Positions 34,008-40,514 of a stretch of 64,000 nt of DNA are shown here, piece by piece. The notes under the pieces are model-generated. The model searched no databases. It was not told where the DNA came from and was given only the letters and a program-made list of their open reading frames with translations. A program made the position numbers and the translations under genes. The stretch comes from Oscillospiraceae bacterium (GTDB taxonomy: Bacteria > Bacillota_A > Clostridia > Oscillospirales > Oscillospiraceae): contig JAFXAV010000075.1 in the NCBI GenBank assembly GCA_017516785.1, forward strand, positions 1-64,000, read 5' to 3'. How positions within the stretch are numbered: the stretch's first letter is position 1; each line of letters starts with the position of its first letter.

Positions 34008-34479
34008 TGATCGTACTTCGATAAAAAAGATCAGGTTTCAGAACGGTGTCTCACTTGATCTCTTCCCGGATGTGCAGGATCTTCTGTATACCTACAGACA
34101 AGTGGCCAATAATGCACCTGAAGCAGGTGGTATCCTGATTGGCTATGAAAACGCAAGCACCGGAAACTTTACCGTCTCCGGTGCAACTACGCCGCAAGCC
34201 TCAGACGTTCGGTCGCGTATTGCTTTATTTCTTGGAAAACAACATCGAGAGTTGCTCAAGAAAATGGATCCCCCATATGGCTACATAGGCACATGGCATA
34301 CCCATCCATCAAGCACGCCAGTCCCATCCTCAGTTGACCTCCGCGACTGGAAGAAATGTATCAAGCAAAATCGTAATTCTACCAGTGCACTGGTTTTCGT
34401 TATTGCTGGTACAGAATCATATCGAATTTGGCTTTACGATTCAAGTTCGGGCAACCTTATCGAAGGGAAGATATTATGA
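33985..34479 (+). CDS. cap3: CBASS Cap3, JAMM/MPN+ isopeptidase
   Basis: Zinc isopeptidase of about 164 residues that removes the CD-NTase from Cap2-made conjugates. The full JAMM set is visible: Glu in APEAGGILIGYE, then HTHP with His-x-His, ten residues, and Asp in SSVDLRDW, plus the preceding GTW. It overlaps the end of cap2 in another frame. The start is uncertain: GTG 33985, GTG 33994 or TTG 33970 are possible and no ATG fits; 33985 is chosen for the purine-rich stretch before it. Its stop overlaps the effector start (ATGA). Confidence 0.9.
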   Translation: MIYVVTYDDRTSIKKIRFQNGVSLDLFPDVQDLLYTYRQVANNAPEAGGILIGYENASTGNFTVSGATTPQASDVRSRIALFLGKQHRELLKKMDPPYGYIGTWHTHPSSTPVPSSVDLRDWKKCIKQNRNSTSALVFVIAGTESYRIWLYDSSSGNLIEGKIL

Positions 34480-35561
34480 AAGATCTAGAGAAAATGTTAA
34501 GAAAAAGCATTACAAAAATCCCTAACAAAGGACTTAACACAAGCCTTACGGTTTCTGTGGTACTTTTACTATTTGCAATTTTTGACATTGAAATGTTGAA
34601 AAAGATTGAAATAGGAAATATATCTGGTATTGCAAATACTGTTGACAGTATCGCTTCGCCTATCCTTGACATTTTTGAAAATGGTTTTATTAAGATCCTT
34701 ATTTACGCATTGTTTGGCATTATCCTCATCGTGCGTGTCTATAAGTCTGCTATACACCCAAGGGCAATAATTATTAACCACAGTTCATTTTCTAACGCCC
34801 AATCGTCATATGACCCCAGTATCGTTTCAGGCCACTCAGTTAAAGAAATAGATATCAATCTTGTTAATCAGATGGCCCGGCATAATACCGTAGATGCTAT
34901 TCGCACCCAAGATGCTCTTATCGAAGAAGCTCTCAATGACTGTGATAAATCCTCGGAACTGTTCTATTATGGTATTGCACATATTCCGCTGATCTTCAGA
35001 GCAGGTTTCCAGGTAGGTGATGAAGGAAAGGTTCGACTATTGCACAAATTCCGCAACAATCAACCTTTTTTCAAAGAGATATCATCTGACCCGGATACTT
35101 ACACTGTGAGACTTAGACCCACAACGATACGAAATACCAAAGTTTCTAGCGAAATGCTTGTTGTTGTAGCAACATCCTTGCCTGTTGCAAGCGAAGATTT
35201 GGCAGTCTTTCGTAGCGGTAACATATGCTGTGAATTGCACTTTGAAATGGAAAACAAATCAATGTATGGTTTCGATTCCGTCGATTCGTATGCAGCCATG
35301 AACCGCTTGAGGAAAGGAATCCTGGACAAAATCCGAGAAACCGCAACAAAGAAGAACATTAAGAGAATTCATATGGTTCTGGCTACTTCCAGCGATTTCA
35401 CCTTTTTCCTAGCTCAGGGTTTTAGCAAGAATCACGATCCAGAGGTTGTTGTATACCACTACGATCGCAATTCCAACACAAAATATCCGTGGGGTATCTC
35501 TAACATTCTGAGTCCTGCAAATGCAGTGATGCGCCAAACCATTAATCCCCCTGAGAAATAA
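34476..35561 (+). CDS. CBASS effector: two-transmembrane SAVED protein (Cap14-like)
   Basis: 361 residues. Two hydrophobic helices (SLTVSVVLLLFAIFDIEML and FIKILIYALFGIILIVRV) lie within the first 95 residues, separated by a short extracytoplasmic loop. The rest fits a SAVED cyclic-nucleotide sensor: SSELFYYGIAHIPLIFRAGFQVGD, a C-terminal IKRIHMVLATSSDFTFFLAQGF and VVVYHYDRNSNTKYPWGI. In known 2TM-SAVED effectors, binding of the signal opens or disrupts the membrane and kills the infected cell. It is coupled to cap3 by a 4-base overlap and ends the operon. The SAVED assignment rests on the C-terminal pattern and context. Confidence 0.85.
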   Translation: MKDLEKMLRKSITKIPNKGLNTSLTVSVVLLLFAIFDIEMLKKIEIGNISGIANTVDSIASPILDIFENGFIKILIYALFGIILIVRVYKSAIHPRAIIINHSSFSNAQSSYDPSIVSGHSVKEIDINLVNQMARHNTVDAIRTQDALIEEALNDCDKSSELFYYGIAHIPLIFRAGFQVGDEGKVRLLHKFRNNQPFFKEISSDPDTYTVRLRPTTIRNTKVSSEMLVVVATSLPVASEDLAVFRSGNICCELHFEMENKSMYGFDSVDSYAAMNRLRKGILDKIRETATKKNIKRIHMVLATSSDFTFFLAQGFSKNHDPEVVVYHYDRNSNTKYPWGISNILSPANAVMRQTINPPEK

Positions 35562-35607
35562 TATTACTTCCTCCTGCATTTTAATTCTGTCTGCCTCTAA
35601 AAGTGAT

Positions 35608-35734
35608 ATTCATTTCGACCACACTTAATTTTGTTCTCAGTAGTTTGATGTTTGTATTAAATATATGCAAACCCCGAACTTTTACATTCCGAACTTGCAC
35701 TATTGTATTTGATGTGCATTCATTTAGACCACAC
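35608..35734 (+). repeat. 17-base direct repeat, two copies 110 bases apart
   Basis: ATTCATTTCGACCACAC (35608-35624) and ATTCATTTAGACCACAC (35718-35734) differ at one base. They lie between the CBASS stop and its terminator hairpin; the sequence between has no gene. Confidence 0.75.
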
Positions 35735-35737
35735 GTG

Positions 35738-35779
35738 CCACAAAAGACCGCTATCCTAACGGATAGCGGTCTTTTGTGG
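35738..35779. terminator. Long bidirectional terminator after CBASS
   Basis: Perfect 19-base stem CCACAAAAGACCGCTATCC (35738-35756) / its complement (35761-35779), loop TAAC; T runs in both directions. Confidence 0.88.
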
Positions 35780-35966
35780 TGGGGGAGGATTTAGGATTCG
35801 AAAATAATATGCAAGGCTCCGGTGGAGCCTTGCTCAATCCCGGCTCGACGGGATTGACACCTCTATTTCTGCCCTTTGGGCAGAAATGCAAACGAATCCG
35901 TCATTCCCTATTAAAGATTTGCAACCGCCGTGGCTCGCCCGCAGGCGAGCGAATCCGTCCTCCCCT
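35776..35966. repeat. Hairpin array bounded by copies of the tRNA-Tyr 3' end
   Basis: Left edge 35776-35802 is an inverted copy of the tRNA-Tyr 3' end including CCA (14 exact bases, then a TTTA change, then GGATTCGAA). Right edge CGAATCCGTCCTCCCC (35950-35965) is a direct 16-base exact copy; a partial copy is at 35893-35908. Between them are four perfect hairpins: GCAAGGCTCC/GGAGCCTTGC (35811-35833), CAATCCCG/CGGGATTG (35835-35856), ATTTCTGCCC/GGGCAGAAAT (35865-35887) and GCTCGCC/GGCGAGC (35933-35950). No gene in 35562-36034. Confidence 0.75.
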
Positions 35967-36034
35967 AAAAAATTCCCCCTTGACTTTACACCAAACTGCA
36001 ATGATACACTCCATATTGAAAGGAGGTCTGAGAT

Positions 36035-36931
36035 ATGATCACAATCAAAGAATTTGCCAGTCTCTGCAAATGCACCACACAGACCCTGCGTTACTATGAC
36101 CGGATTGATCTTCTGAAACCCACCAAAGTGGATACCGAGTCCGGTTACCGTTACTACGATCCATCCCAGGCAATCAATTTCGTCAAAATCAAAAGCCTGC
36201 AGTCTGCGGACTTTACCATCGAAGAAATCAAACACCTACTTACCCAACCTGACAACCAGGTTTACGAAGCCTTTAACCGCAAGATCGCACAGCAAGAGCA
36301 GAAGCTGGCCCGCATCAGAGAAATCCAGCAGTCATATCTCACCGAGAAAAACAATATGGAAAAAATCATTCAGAGCGTCACTGATTTTCTGCTGCGCCAG
36401 ATCACAGACTTTGAAATGCTCCGGGAATTCGGACTGGATCCCCGGGACGGCGAAAAGATCCTGGCTCAGGTTAGAAGCTATCTGGAAAAATGGATGCTTC
36501 CCCACACCATTTCCGGCCACGAAATCACCATGGCCATCAACGACGAAGTGATTCGCGGCGCTGACAATGTTGCAGCCCGGATCAGCACCCTGACCGCAGA
36601 AAACCTTTCTGATGACATTCTTCTTGGGGATGAAACTGTTTCCGAAGAAAATGATTTCAGTCCCGATCAGTTCGACATCGTCTGGGAGACCCATGGTTGG
36701 GAACATGTCTATGAATTTCTGGAAGATATTCCTGAAATGACCGAAGGATCCCAATACTGCCTTTACTTCCAGATGAAGGACAAACCCTATCGGGATGATA
36801 TCGCATTTCCCTTCTTCATGCTTGGAGCCATGATCGCCAAAAAGAATTGCGACGGAATCCTGACAGGCTGTACGGTCTGCAACAGTACGGATGAGAAGAA
36901 TCATTTCCAGTTGCTGCGGAAAAAAGCCTGA
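36035..36931 (+). CDS. MerR-family transcriptional regulator with C-terminal effector domain
   Basis: 298 residues. The N-terminal MerR winged helix is MITIKEFASLCKCTTQTLRYYDRIDLLKP with wing GYRYYDPSQ (residues 1-50), then a dimerisation helix (NRKIAQQEQKLARIREIQQSYL). The C-terminal half is not a metal-binding tail; its length and mixed pattern suggest a GyrI-like ligand-binding domain of the BmrR sort. It probably activates a nearby or own promoter when a small molecule binds. ATG 36035 follows AAAGGAGG. No obvious transporter target lies next to it. Confidence 0.9.
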   Translation: MITIKEFASLCKCTTQTLRYYDRIDLLKPTKVDTESGYRYYDPSQAINFVKIKSLQSADFTIEEIKHLLTQPDNQVYEAFNRKIAQQEQKLARIREIQQSYLTEKNNMEKIIQSVTDFLLRQITDFEMLREFGLDPRDGEKILAQVRSYLEKWMLPHTISGHEITMAINDEVIRGADNVAARISTLTAENLSDDILLGDETVSEENDFSPDQFDIVWETHGWEHVYEFLEDIPEMTEGSQYCLYFQMKDKPYRDDIAFPFFMLGAMIAKKNCDGILTGCTVCNSTDEKNHFQLLRKKA

Positions 36932-36934
36932 TCC

Positions 36935-36963
36935 TTTACAACCTGCCCTCCTTGTGCTATGAT
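36935..36963 (+). promoter_or_regulatory. Promoter of the small zinc-ribbon gene and msrA
   Basis: -35 TTTACA (36935-36940), 17-base spacer, -10 TATGAT (36958-36963) preceded by TGC. Confidence 0.6.
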
Positions 36964-36992
36964 TTTCTTATCACAGCATGAGGAGGGTTTTT

Positions 36993-37211
36993 ATGAACTG
37001 TCCATACTGTCAAATTGAAAAGGAAAAAGGATGGATCGATCAGGGCAGATTTTCCCTGTACTGGACTTCTGAAAAACGAAAGCCAGGTTCCCTTCTGCCC
37101 CTCCATAAAAACATCCTGCTTTCCTCCCTTTTCGCAGGCGGCAGGATCATCACTTACCACTGCGAATAATGTAGGAAATTCGTCATTGACGAAAACGAAC
37201 TCGAAACATAA
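36993..37211 (+). pseudogene. Small zinc-ribbon protein (DUF6487-like) with in-frame TAA
   Basis: ATG 36993 follows GAGGAGGG. The frame begins MNCPYCQIEKEKGW, a CxxC half-ribbon, and runs 58 codons to ...TYHCE, where a TAA at 37167-37169 stops it. The same frame continues after the stop with CRKFVIDENELET and a second TAA at 37209. Small family members normally end with a second CxxC and a KFxID stretch, so the stop falls inside the second zinc knuckle. This looks like a single-base nonsense mutation (for example from CAA, GAA or TAC). TAA is not used for selenocysteine. The product, if made, would lack a complete metal site. msrA follows 12 bases after the second stop. Confidence 0.65.
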
Positions 37212-37223
37212 GGCGGTATCTCC

Positions 37224-37718
37224 ATGATCAAGACAGCATATTTTGCCGGCGGATGCTTCTGGTGCATCACCCCCATCTTCAATGAAATGGATGGCGTCCA
37301 TAAAGTTCTCAGCGGCTACTCCGGCGGCGATGAAATCGATCCCACCTATCTGGATGTCAAATACCAGCGAACCGGTCACCGGGAAACCATCCGCATCGAT
37401 TATGATGCCGACAAGGTTTCTTTTTCTGAACTTTTTGATATTTTTCTCTACGGCGTCGATCCCTTTGATGCCGGGGGACAGTTCATCGACCGGGGCCATT
37501 CCTATACCCTGGCAGTCTACTACCAGACTGAGGATGAAAAGCGCACCGCAGAAGATGCCATTCGCCATCTGGAAGCAGAATCCGGTCAGACCGTGTGCAT
37601 TGCTGTGGAGCCCTTCAAAAGCTTCTACTGCGCTGAAGAAGAGCATCAGGATTATTATCTGAAGCACCCAGCAGAATTTGAGCAGGAGCTCATCGACTCC
37701 GGACGGAAGAAAATCTGA
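37224..37718 (+). CDS. msrA: Peptide-methionine (S)-S-oxide reductase
   Basis: 164 residues. It repairs oxidised methionine (S epimer) in proteins using thioredoxin. The catalytic motif GGCFWC is at residues 8-13 (Cys10 nucleophile), with later family segments SGYSGGDEIDPTYLDV, HRETIRIDYDADKVSFSELFDIF and FYCAEEEHQDYYLK containing the resolving cysteine. There is no MsrB domain. It lies behind a small zinc-ribbon gene and probably shares its promoter. Confidence 0.95.
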   Translation: MIKTAYFAGGCFWCITPIFNEMDGVHKVLSGYSGGDEIDPTYLDVKYQRTGHRETIRIDYDADKVSFSELFDIFLYGVDPFDAGGQFIDRGHSYTLAVYYQTEDEKRTAEDAIRHLEAESGQTVCIAVEPFKSFYCAEEEHQDYYLKHPAEFEQELIDSGRKKI

Positions 37719-37721
37719 TTC

Positions 37722-37750
37722 TTTACACCGGACGTTTCCTGTTGTATAAT
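37722..37750 (+). promoter_or_regulatory. Promoter of the small secreted protein gene
   Basis: -35 TTTACA (37722-37727), 17-base spacer, -10 TATAAT (37745-37750). Confidence 0.75.
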
Positions 37751-37785
37751 AATCCCAAATCTTTCAAAAGAGGAGTCATCCATTC

Positions 37786-38025
37786 ATGAACAAGCAGACC
37801 CTTACCCGCGTTATCGCCATGGTTCTGGTGCTGGTCATGGTGCTGGGCATCTTCGCCGGCACTGTCCTGGCTGCCGAAACCACCGAAGCCCCCACCGAAG
37901 CCATCCAGCAGACCACCCAGCAAAGTTCCGGCATGAACAGTCTCATGTTGCTGCTCATCCTTGCCATTATCAGCGCAGGCGCCGCAATTTTTGCAGTTAT
38001 CGGCCTTAAGAAAATCGCATCCTGA
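37786..38025 (+). CDS. Small membrane/secreted protein with signal peptide
   Basis: 79 residues, no family recognised. An N-terminal signal sequence (IAMVLVLVMVLGIFAGTVLAAE) is followed by a Thr/Gln/Glu-rich spacer of about 20 residues. A second hydrophobic helix (SLMLLLILAIISAGAAIFAVIG) ends in KK, so the mature protein would be a short membrane-anchored peptide with a tiny external segment. It has its own promoter, an AGAGGAG site and a terminator. The layout resembles small sortase-free surface peptides, but nothing points to a specific role. Confidence 0.75.
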   Translation: MNKQTLTRVIAMVLVLVMVLGIFAGTVLAAETTEAPTEAIQQTTQQSSGMNSLMLLLILAIISAGAAIFAVIGLKKIAS

Positions 38026-38032
38026 CAAGTCG

Positions 38033-38062
38033 CCCCGGCAGTTACCTGCCGGGATTTTTTAA
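38033..38062 (+). terminator. Terminator after the small secreted protein
   Basis: CCCGGCA / TGCCGGG with a GTTACC loop and six T. Confidence 0.85.
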
Positions 38063-38080
38063 TTTGATACAATTCATTGA

Positions 38081-38109
38081 TTGATACTTTGTAACTTTTT
38101 CTGTATAAT
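38081..38109 (+). promoter_or_regulatory. Promoter of the DUF6110 gene
   Basis: -35 TTGATA (38081-38086), 17-base spacer, -10 TATAAT (38104-38109). Confidence 0.7.
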
Positions 38110-38151
38110 AATGGACGATTGATTCCATACCTCAACCAAGGAGGAACATTT

Positions 38152-38394
38152 ATGTTCGGTATCGGTAAACTCGCTGTATTCGCAGCAGGCACTCTGTTCG
38201 GCTCTGCAGGCATCAAGCTGCTGACCAGCCGCGACGCCAAGAAGGTCTACACCCAGGTCACCGCAGCCGCTCTGCGGGTTGCTGACTGCGCTATGACCAC
38301 TGCCACCGCCGTAAAGGAAAATGCCGAGGACATTCTGGCTGAAGCCAAGCAGATCAACGAAGATCGCAAGGCAGCTGAGGAAGCAGAGTCCTAA
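38152..38394 (+). CDS. DUF6110-family small protein
   Basis: 80 residues. A Gly/Ala-rich hydrophobic N-terminus (KLAVFAAGTLFGSAGIKLLTS) is followed by an amphipathic Ala/Lys/Glu-rich helix to the end (DAKKVYTQVTAAALRVADCAM ... AEDILAEAKQINEDRKAAEEAE). The family typically stands directly before a heavy-metal P-type ATPase, as it does here, so it may be an accessory of that transporter (inference from neighbourhood). The start is at 38152 with AAGGAGG; an upstream in-frame start lacks a site. A terminator separates it from the ATPase gene. Confidence 0.85.
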   Translation: MFGIGKLAVFAAGTLFGSAGIKLLTSRDAKKVYTQVTAAALRVADCAMTTATAVKENAEDILAEAKQINEDRKAAEEAES

Positions 38395-38412
38395 GAATAA
38401 GCAAAAATCAGA

Positions 38413-38449
38413 CGGAGAAGTCATACTGCGTGACTTCTCCGCCTTTTTT
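38413..38449 (+). terminator. Terminator between the DUF6110 and ATPase genes
   Basis: Stem CGGAGAAGTCA / TGACTTCTCCG, seven-base loop, six-T tail. It would attenuate transcription into the ATPase gene. Confidence 0.88.
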
Positions 38450-38463
38450 ACGGAAGCACAACC

Positions 38464-39651
38464 ATGAAATTCAAGATCATGCACGAGACCCGCAACCGCA
38501 TCCGGGTCCGGATGAATCAGAAATATATGTCCGTGGAACAGGCAGATATTCTGGAATATTACCTGCTGAGCATCGACGGCGTCACCTCCGCCAAGGTCTA
38601 CGACCGGACCTGCGGCGCCACGGTGATCTATCACTGCCCCCGGGAGAACATTCTGGAAGCCCTGAGAAAATTCAATTATGAGACCAATGCCGCCATTGTC
38701 CCTGAGCGGACAGGCCGGGCTCTGAACCGGGAATTCGAGGATCAGATGGTTCTGCGGGTGCTTGTCCGCGGCGCCATCAAGCTCTTTGTGCCCATGCCCC
38801 TGCGGCGGATCATGTGTCTTGCCAAATCCCTTTCCTATCTGAAGAAGGCTCTCCACTCCCTGAGCCACGCCCAACTGGACGTAGATGTTCTGGATGCCAC
38901 CTCCATCTTCGTTTCCCTCTTCCGGGGCGACTGGAAGACCGCCAGCTCCATTATGTTCCTGCTGCAGTTCTCGGAGCTGCTGGAGGAATGGACCAGAAAG
39001 AAGACAGTGGACGACCTGGCTCGGTCCATGTCCCTGAACATTGACAACGTGTGGCTGCTGAAGGACGGTCAGGAAATCTCCGTCCCCATCGAAAATGTCC
39101 AGATCGGCGACCGGGTGGTGGTCCGTACCGGCAGCATGATCCCCCTGGACGGCCACGTGGTGGAAGGCGAAGCCATGGTCAACCAGGCCTCCATGACCGG
39201 CGACAACCAGAAAATCGCCCAGCGCATTGCCAACGCCGTAGGCGTGGACGAGTTCCATGCGGAAGTCCTGCCCGATGACAAGGCTTCCTTTATCCGTGCC
39301 GAGCGGGAAGCCGGCCGGAAGGTGATCATGGTGGGCGACGGCGTTAACGACTCCCCCGCCCTGTCGGAAGCCGATGTGGGCATCGCCATTGCCAGCTCTT
39401 CTGCCATCGCCCGGGAGGTTGCGGACATCACCCTGACAGCAGAAGACCTCTATGCCCTGGTTACCCTGCGGCGGCTGTCTGTGGGCCTCATGGAGCGCAT
39501 CAAGCGAAACTATAATTTCATCATGTCCTTCAACGGCATGCTGATCGTTCTGGGCGCTGTGGGCATCCTGCCCCCTGCCGCCTCCTCCCTGCTGCACAAC
39601 GGCTTTACCCTGGCCGTGACGCTGCGCTCCATGACCAATCTGCTGGACTGA
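38464..39651 (+). CDS. Internally deleted heavy-metal P-type ATPase (no DKTGT, no N-domain)
   Basis: 395 residues, while intact relatives have about 620-700. Residues 1-75 are an HMA-like domain (MKFKIMHETRNRIRVRM). Membrane and linker segments and an actuator domain follow (VQIGDRVVVRTGSMIPLDGHVVEGEAMVNQASMTGD), but the actuator TGE reads TGD and runs straight into DNQKIAQRIANAVGVDEFHAEVLPDDK, which belongs to the late phosphorylation domain. The chain then ends normally with VMVGDGVNDSPALSEADVGIA and the last helices. Missing are the CPx helix pair, the DKTGT phosphorylation site and the nucleotide-binding domain. The join is at residues 244-247 (ATGACCGGCGA, 39193-39203), consistent with recombination between two TG(E/D) codon tracts. 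The frame is intact, but ATP-driven transport is impossible. Confidence 0.88.
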   Translation: MKFKIMHETRNRIRVRMNQKYMSVEQADILEYYLLSIDGVTSAKVYDRTCGATVIYHCPRENILEALRKFNYETNAAIVPERTGRALNREFEDQMVLRVLVRGAIKLFVPMPLRRIMCLAKSLSYLKKALHSLSHAQLDVDVLDATSIFVSLFRGDWKTASSIMFLLQFSELLEEWTRKKTVDDLARSMSLNIDNVWLLKDGQEISVPIENVQIGDRVVVRTGSMIPLDGHVVEGEAMVNQASMTGDNQKIAQRIANAVGVDEFHAEVLPDDKASFIRAEREAGRKVIMVGDGVNDSPALSEADVGIAIASSSAIAREVADITLTAEDLYALVTLRRLSVGLMERIKRNYNFIMSFNGMLIVLGAVGILPPAASSLLHNGFTLAVTLRSMTNLLD

Positions 39652-39664
39652 TACATAGAAATTA

Positions 39665-39697
39665 CCCCGGTACGGTGCTGCCGTGCCGGGGTTTTTC
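39665..39697 (+). terminator. Terminator after the ATPase gene
   Basis: CCCCGGTACGG / CCGTGCCGGGG with one G.U pair, loop TGCTG, five-T tail. Confidence 0.88.
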
Positions 39698-39779
39698 GTC
39701 CTTTTTCCCAGGTAAACGATTCGTCGATTGCTTTTTTGTCCCTTCTGCGGTAGGCTAAAGATACAAAGGAGGCGAGAAT

Positions 39780-40454
39780 ATGGACATTGAAAAATTCGCA
39801 GCATTTTTGCAGGAGCGACGGAAGGCCCTGGGACTGACCCAGTCAGCCCTTGCGGAAAAGCTCCATGTAACGGACAAGGCTGTTTCCCGTTGGGAGCGGG
39901 GTGTAGGATTTCCGGACATCCGGCTTTTGGAACCTCTGGCTGATGCGCTGGGAGTATCCCTGACGGAACTGATGCATGCCGAACGGATTCCGCCAGAGGA
40001 AGCGGAACTGCTGACTGAGGAAACGGAAGCTCTCATTGACAATCAGAAAAAGCTCACCTGGCAGCGACGGGCCGTCATCGGCATCGGATATGCCGCCATG
40101 TATTTTGTATGCTTTTTCCTGCTGCTGGGACTGCGGCAGGGCAAATGGGATCTGCCCTGGATGGGCTATGCCGTCTATACCTCCATTGCCCTGATTCTAG
40201 CCATAGGAACTCTGACCATCCATTACTTCGTCCGAAAAACCTGGCTGACCCAGAAGCCCTGGGGCATCTGGAGCAACATCCACTCCATCATTGTCTCCTG
40301 CCTGATCATCATCAGCGTCCAGTTTGTGCGGATCGGTATGCGGCAGGATGCAGAAATTCCCCAGTACATCTATTATGCACTCGGTTCGGGATGCATGATT
40401 TATGCTCTGGCTCACTACCTGAATCACAAATTGGAGATTCGGGGAGAAGATTGA
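39780..40454 (+). CDS. XRE-family helix-turn-helix membrane protein
   Basis: 224 residues. The N-terminal Cro/C1-type HTH (FAAFLQERRKALGLTQSALAEKLHVTDKAVSRWERGVGFPD) covers about 6-47. Four hydrophobic segments follow from residue 95 on (VIGIGYAAMYFVCFFLLLGL; YAVYTSIALILAIGTLTIHYF; IHSIIVSCLIIISVQFV; YIYYALGSGCMIYALAHYL). This one-component membrane regulator layout is common in Clostridia, coupling a membrane or envelope signal to transcription. GGAGG lies a few bases before the ATG. Target genes are unknown; the next gene has its own promoter. Confidence 0.9.
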   Translation: MDIEKFAAFLQERRKALGLTQSALAEKLHVTDKAVSRWERGVGFPDIRLLEPLADALGVSLTELMHAERIPPEEAELLTEETEALIDNQKKLTWQRRAVIGIGYAAMYFVCFFLLLGLRQGKWDLPWMGYAVYTSIALILAIGTLTIHYFVRKTWLTQKPWGIWSNIHSIIVSCLIIISVQFVRIGMRQDAEIPQYIYYALGSGCMIYALAHYLNHKLEIRGED

Positions 40455-40480
40455 CAAAAGGGGCATATTCCATGTATAAT
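40451..40480 (+). promoter_or_regulatory. Promoter of the M42 peptidase gene
   Basis: -35 TTGACA (40451-40456), 18-base spacer, -10 TATAAT (40475-40480); the -35 overlaps the upstream stop codon region. Confidence 0.8.
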
Positions 40481-40514
40481 GAATAAACTATCGTTTATTC
40501 AAGGAGCAAACCCC

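Noticed and set aside
35811..35950. CRISPR array
   Set aside because: The hairpins have different sequences and irregular spacing; there is no constant repeat with unique spacers and no cas gene in the window.
36993..37211. Selenocysteine or other recoding at the in-frame stop
   Set aside because: The stop is TAA, which is not used for selenocysteine, and no SECIS-like hairpin follows.
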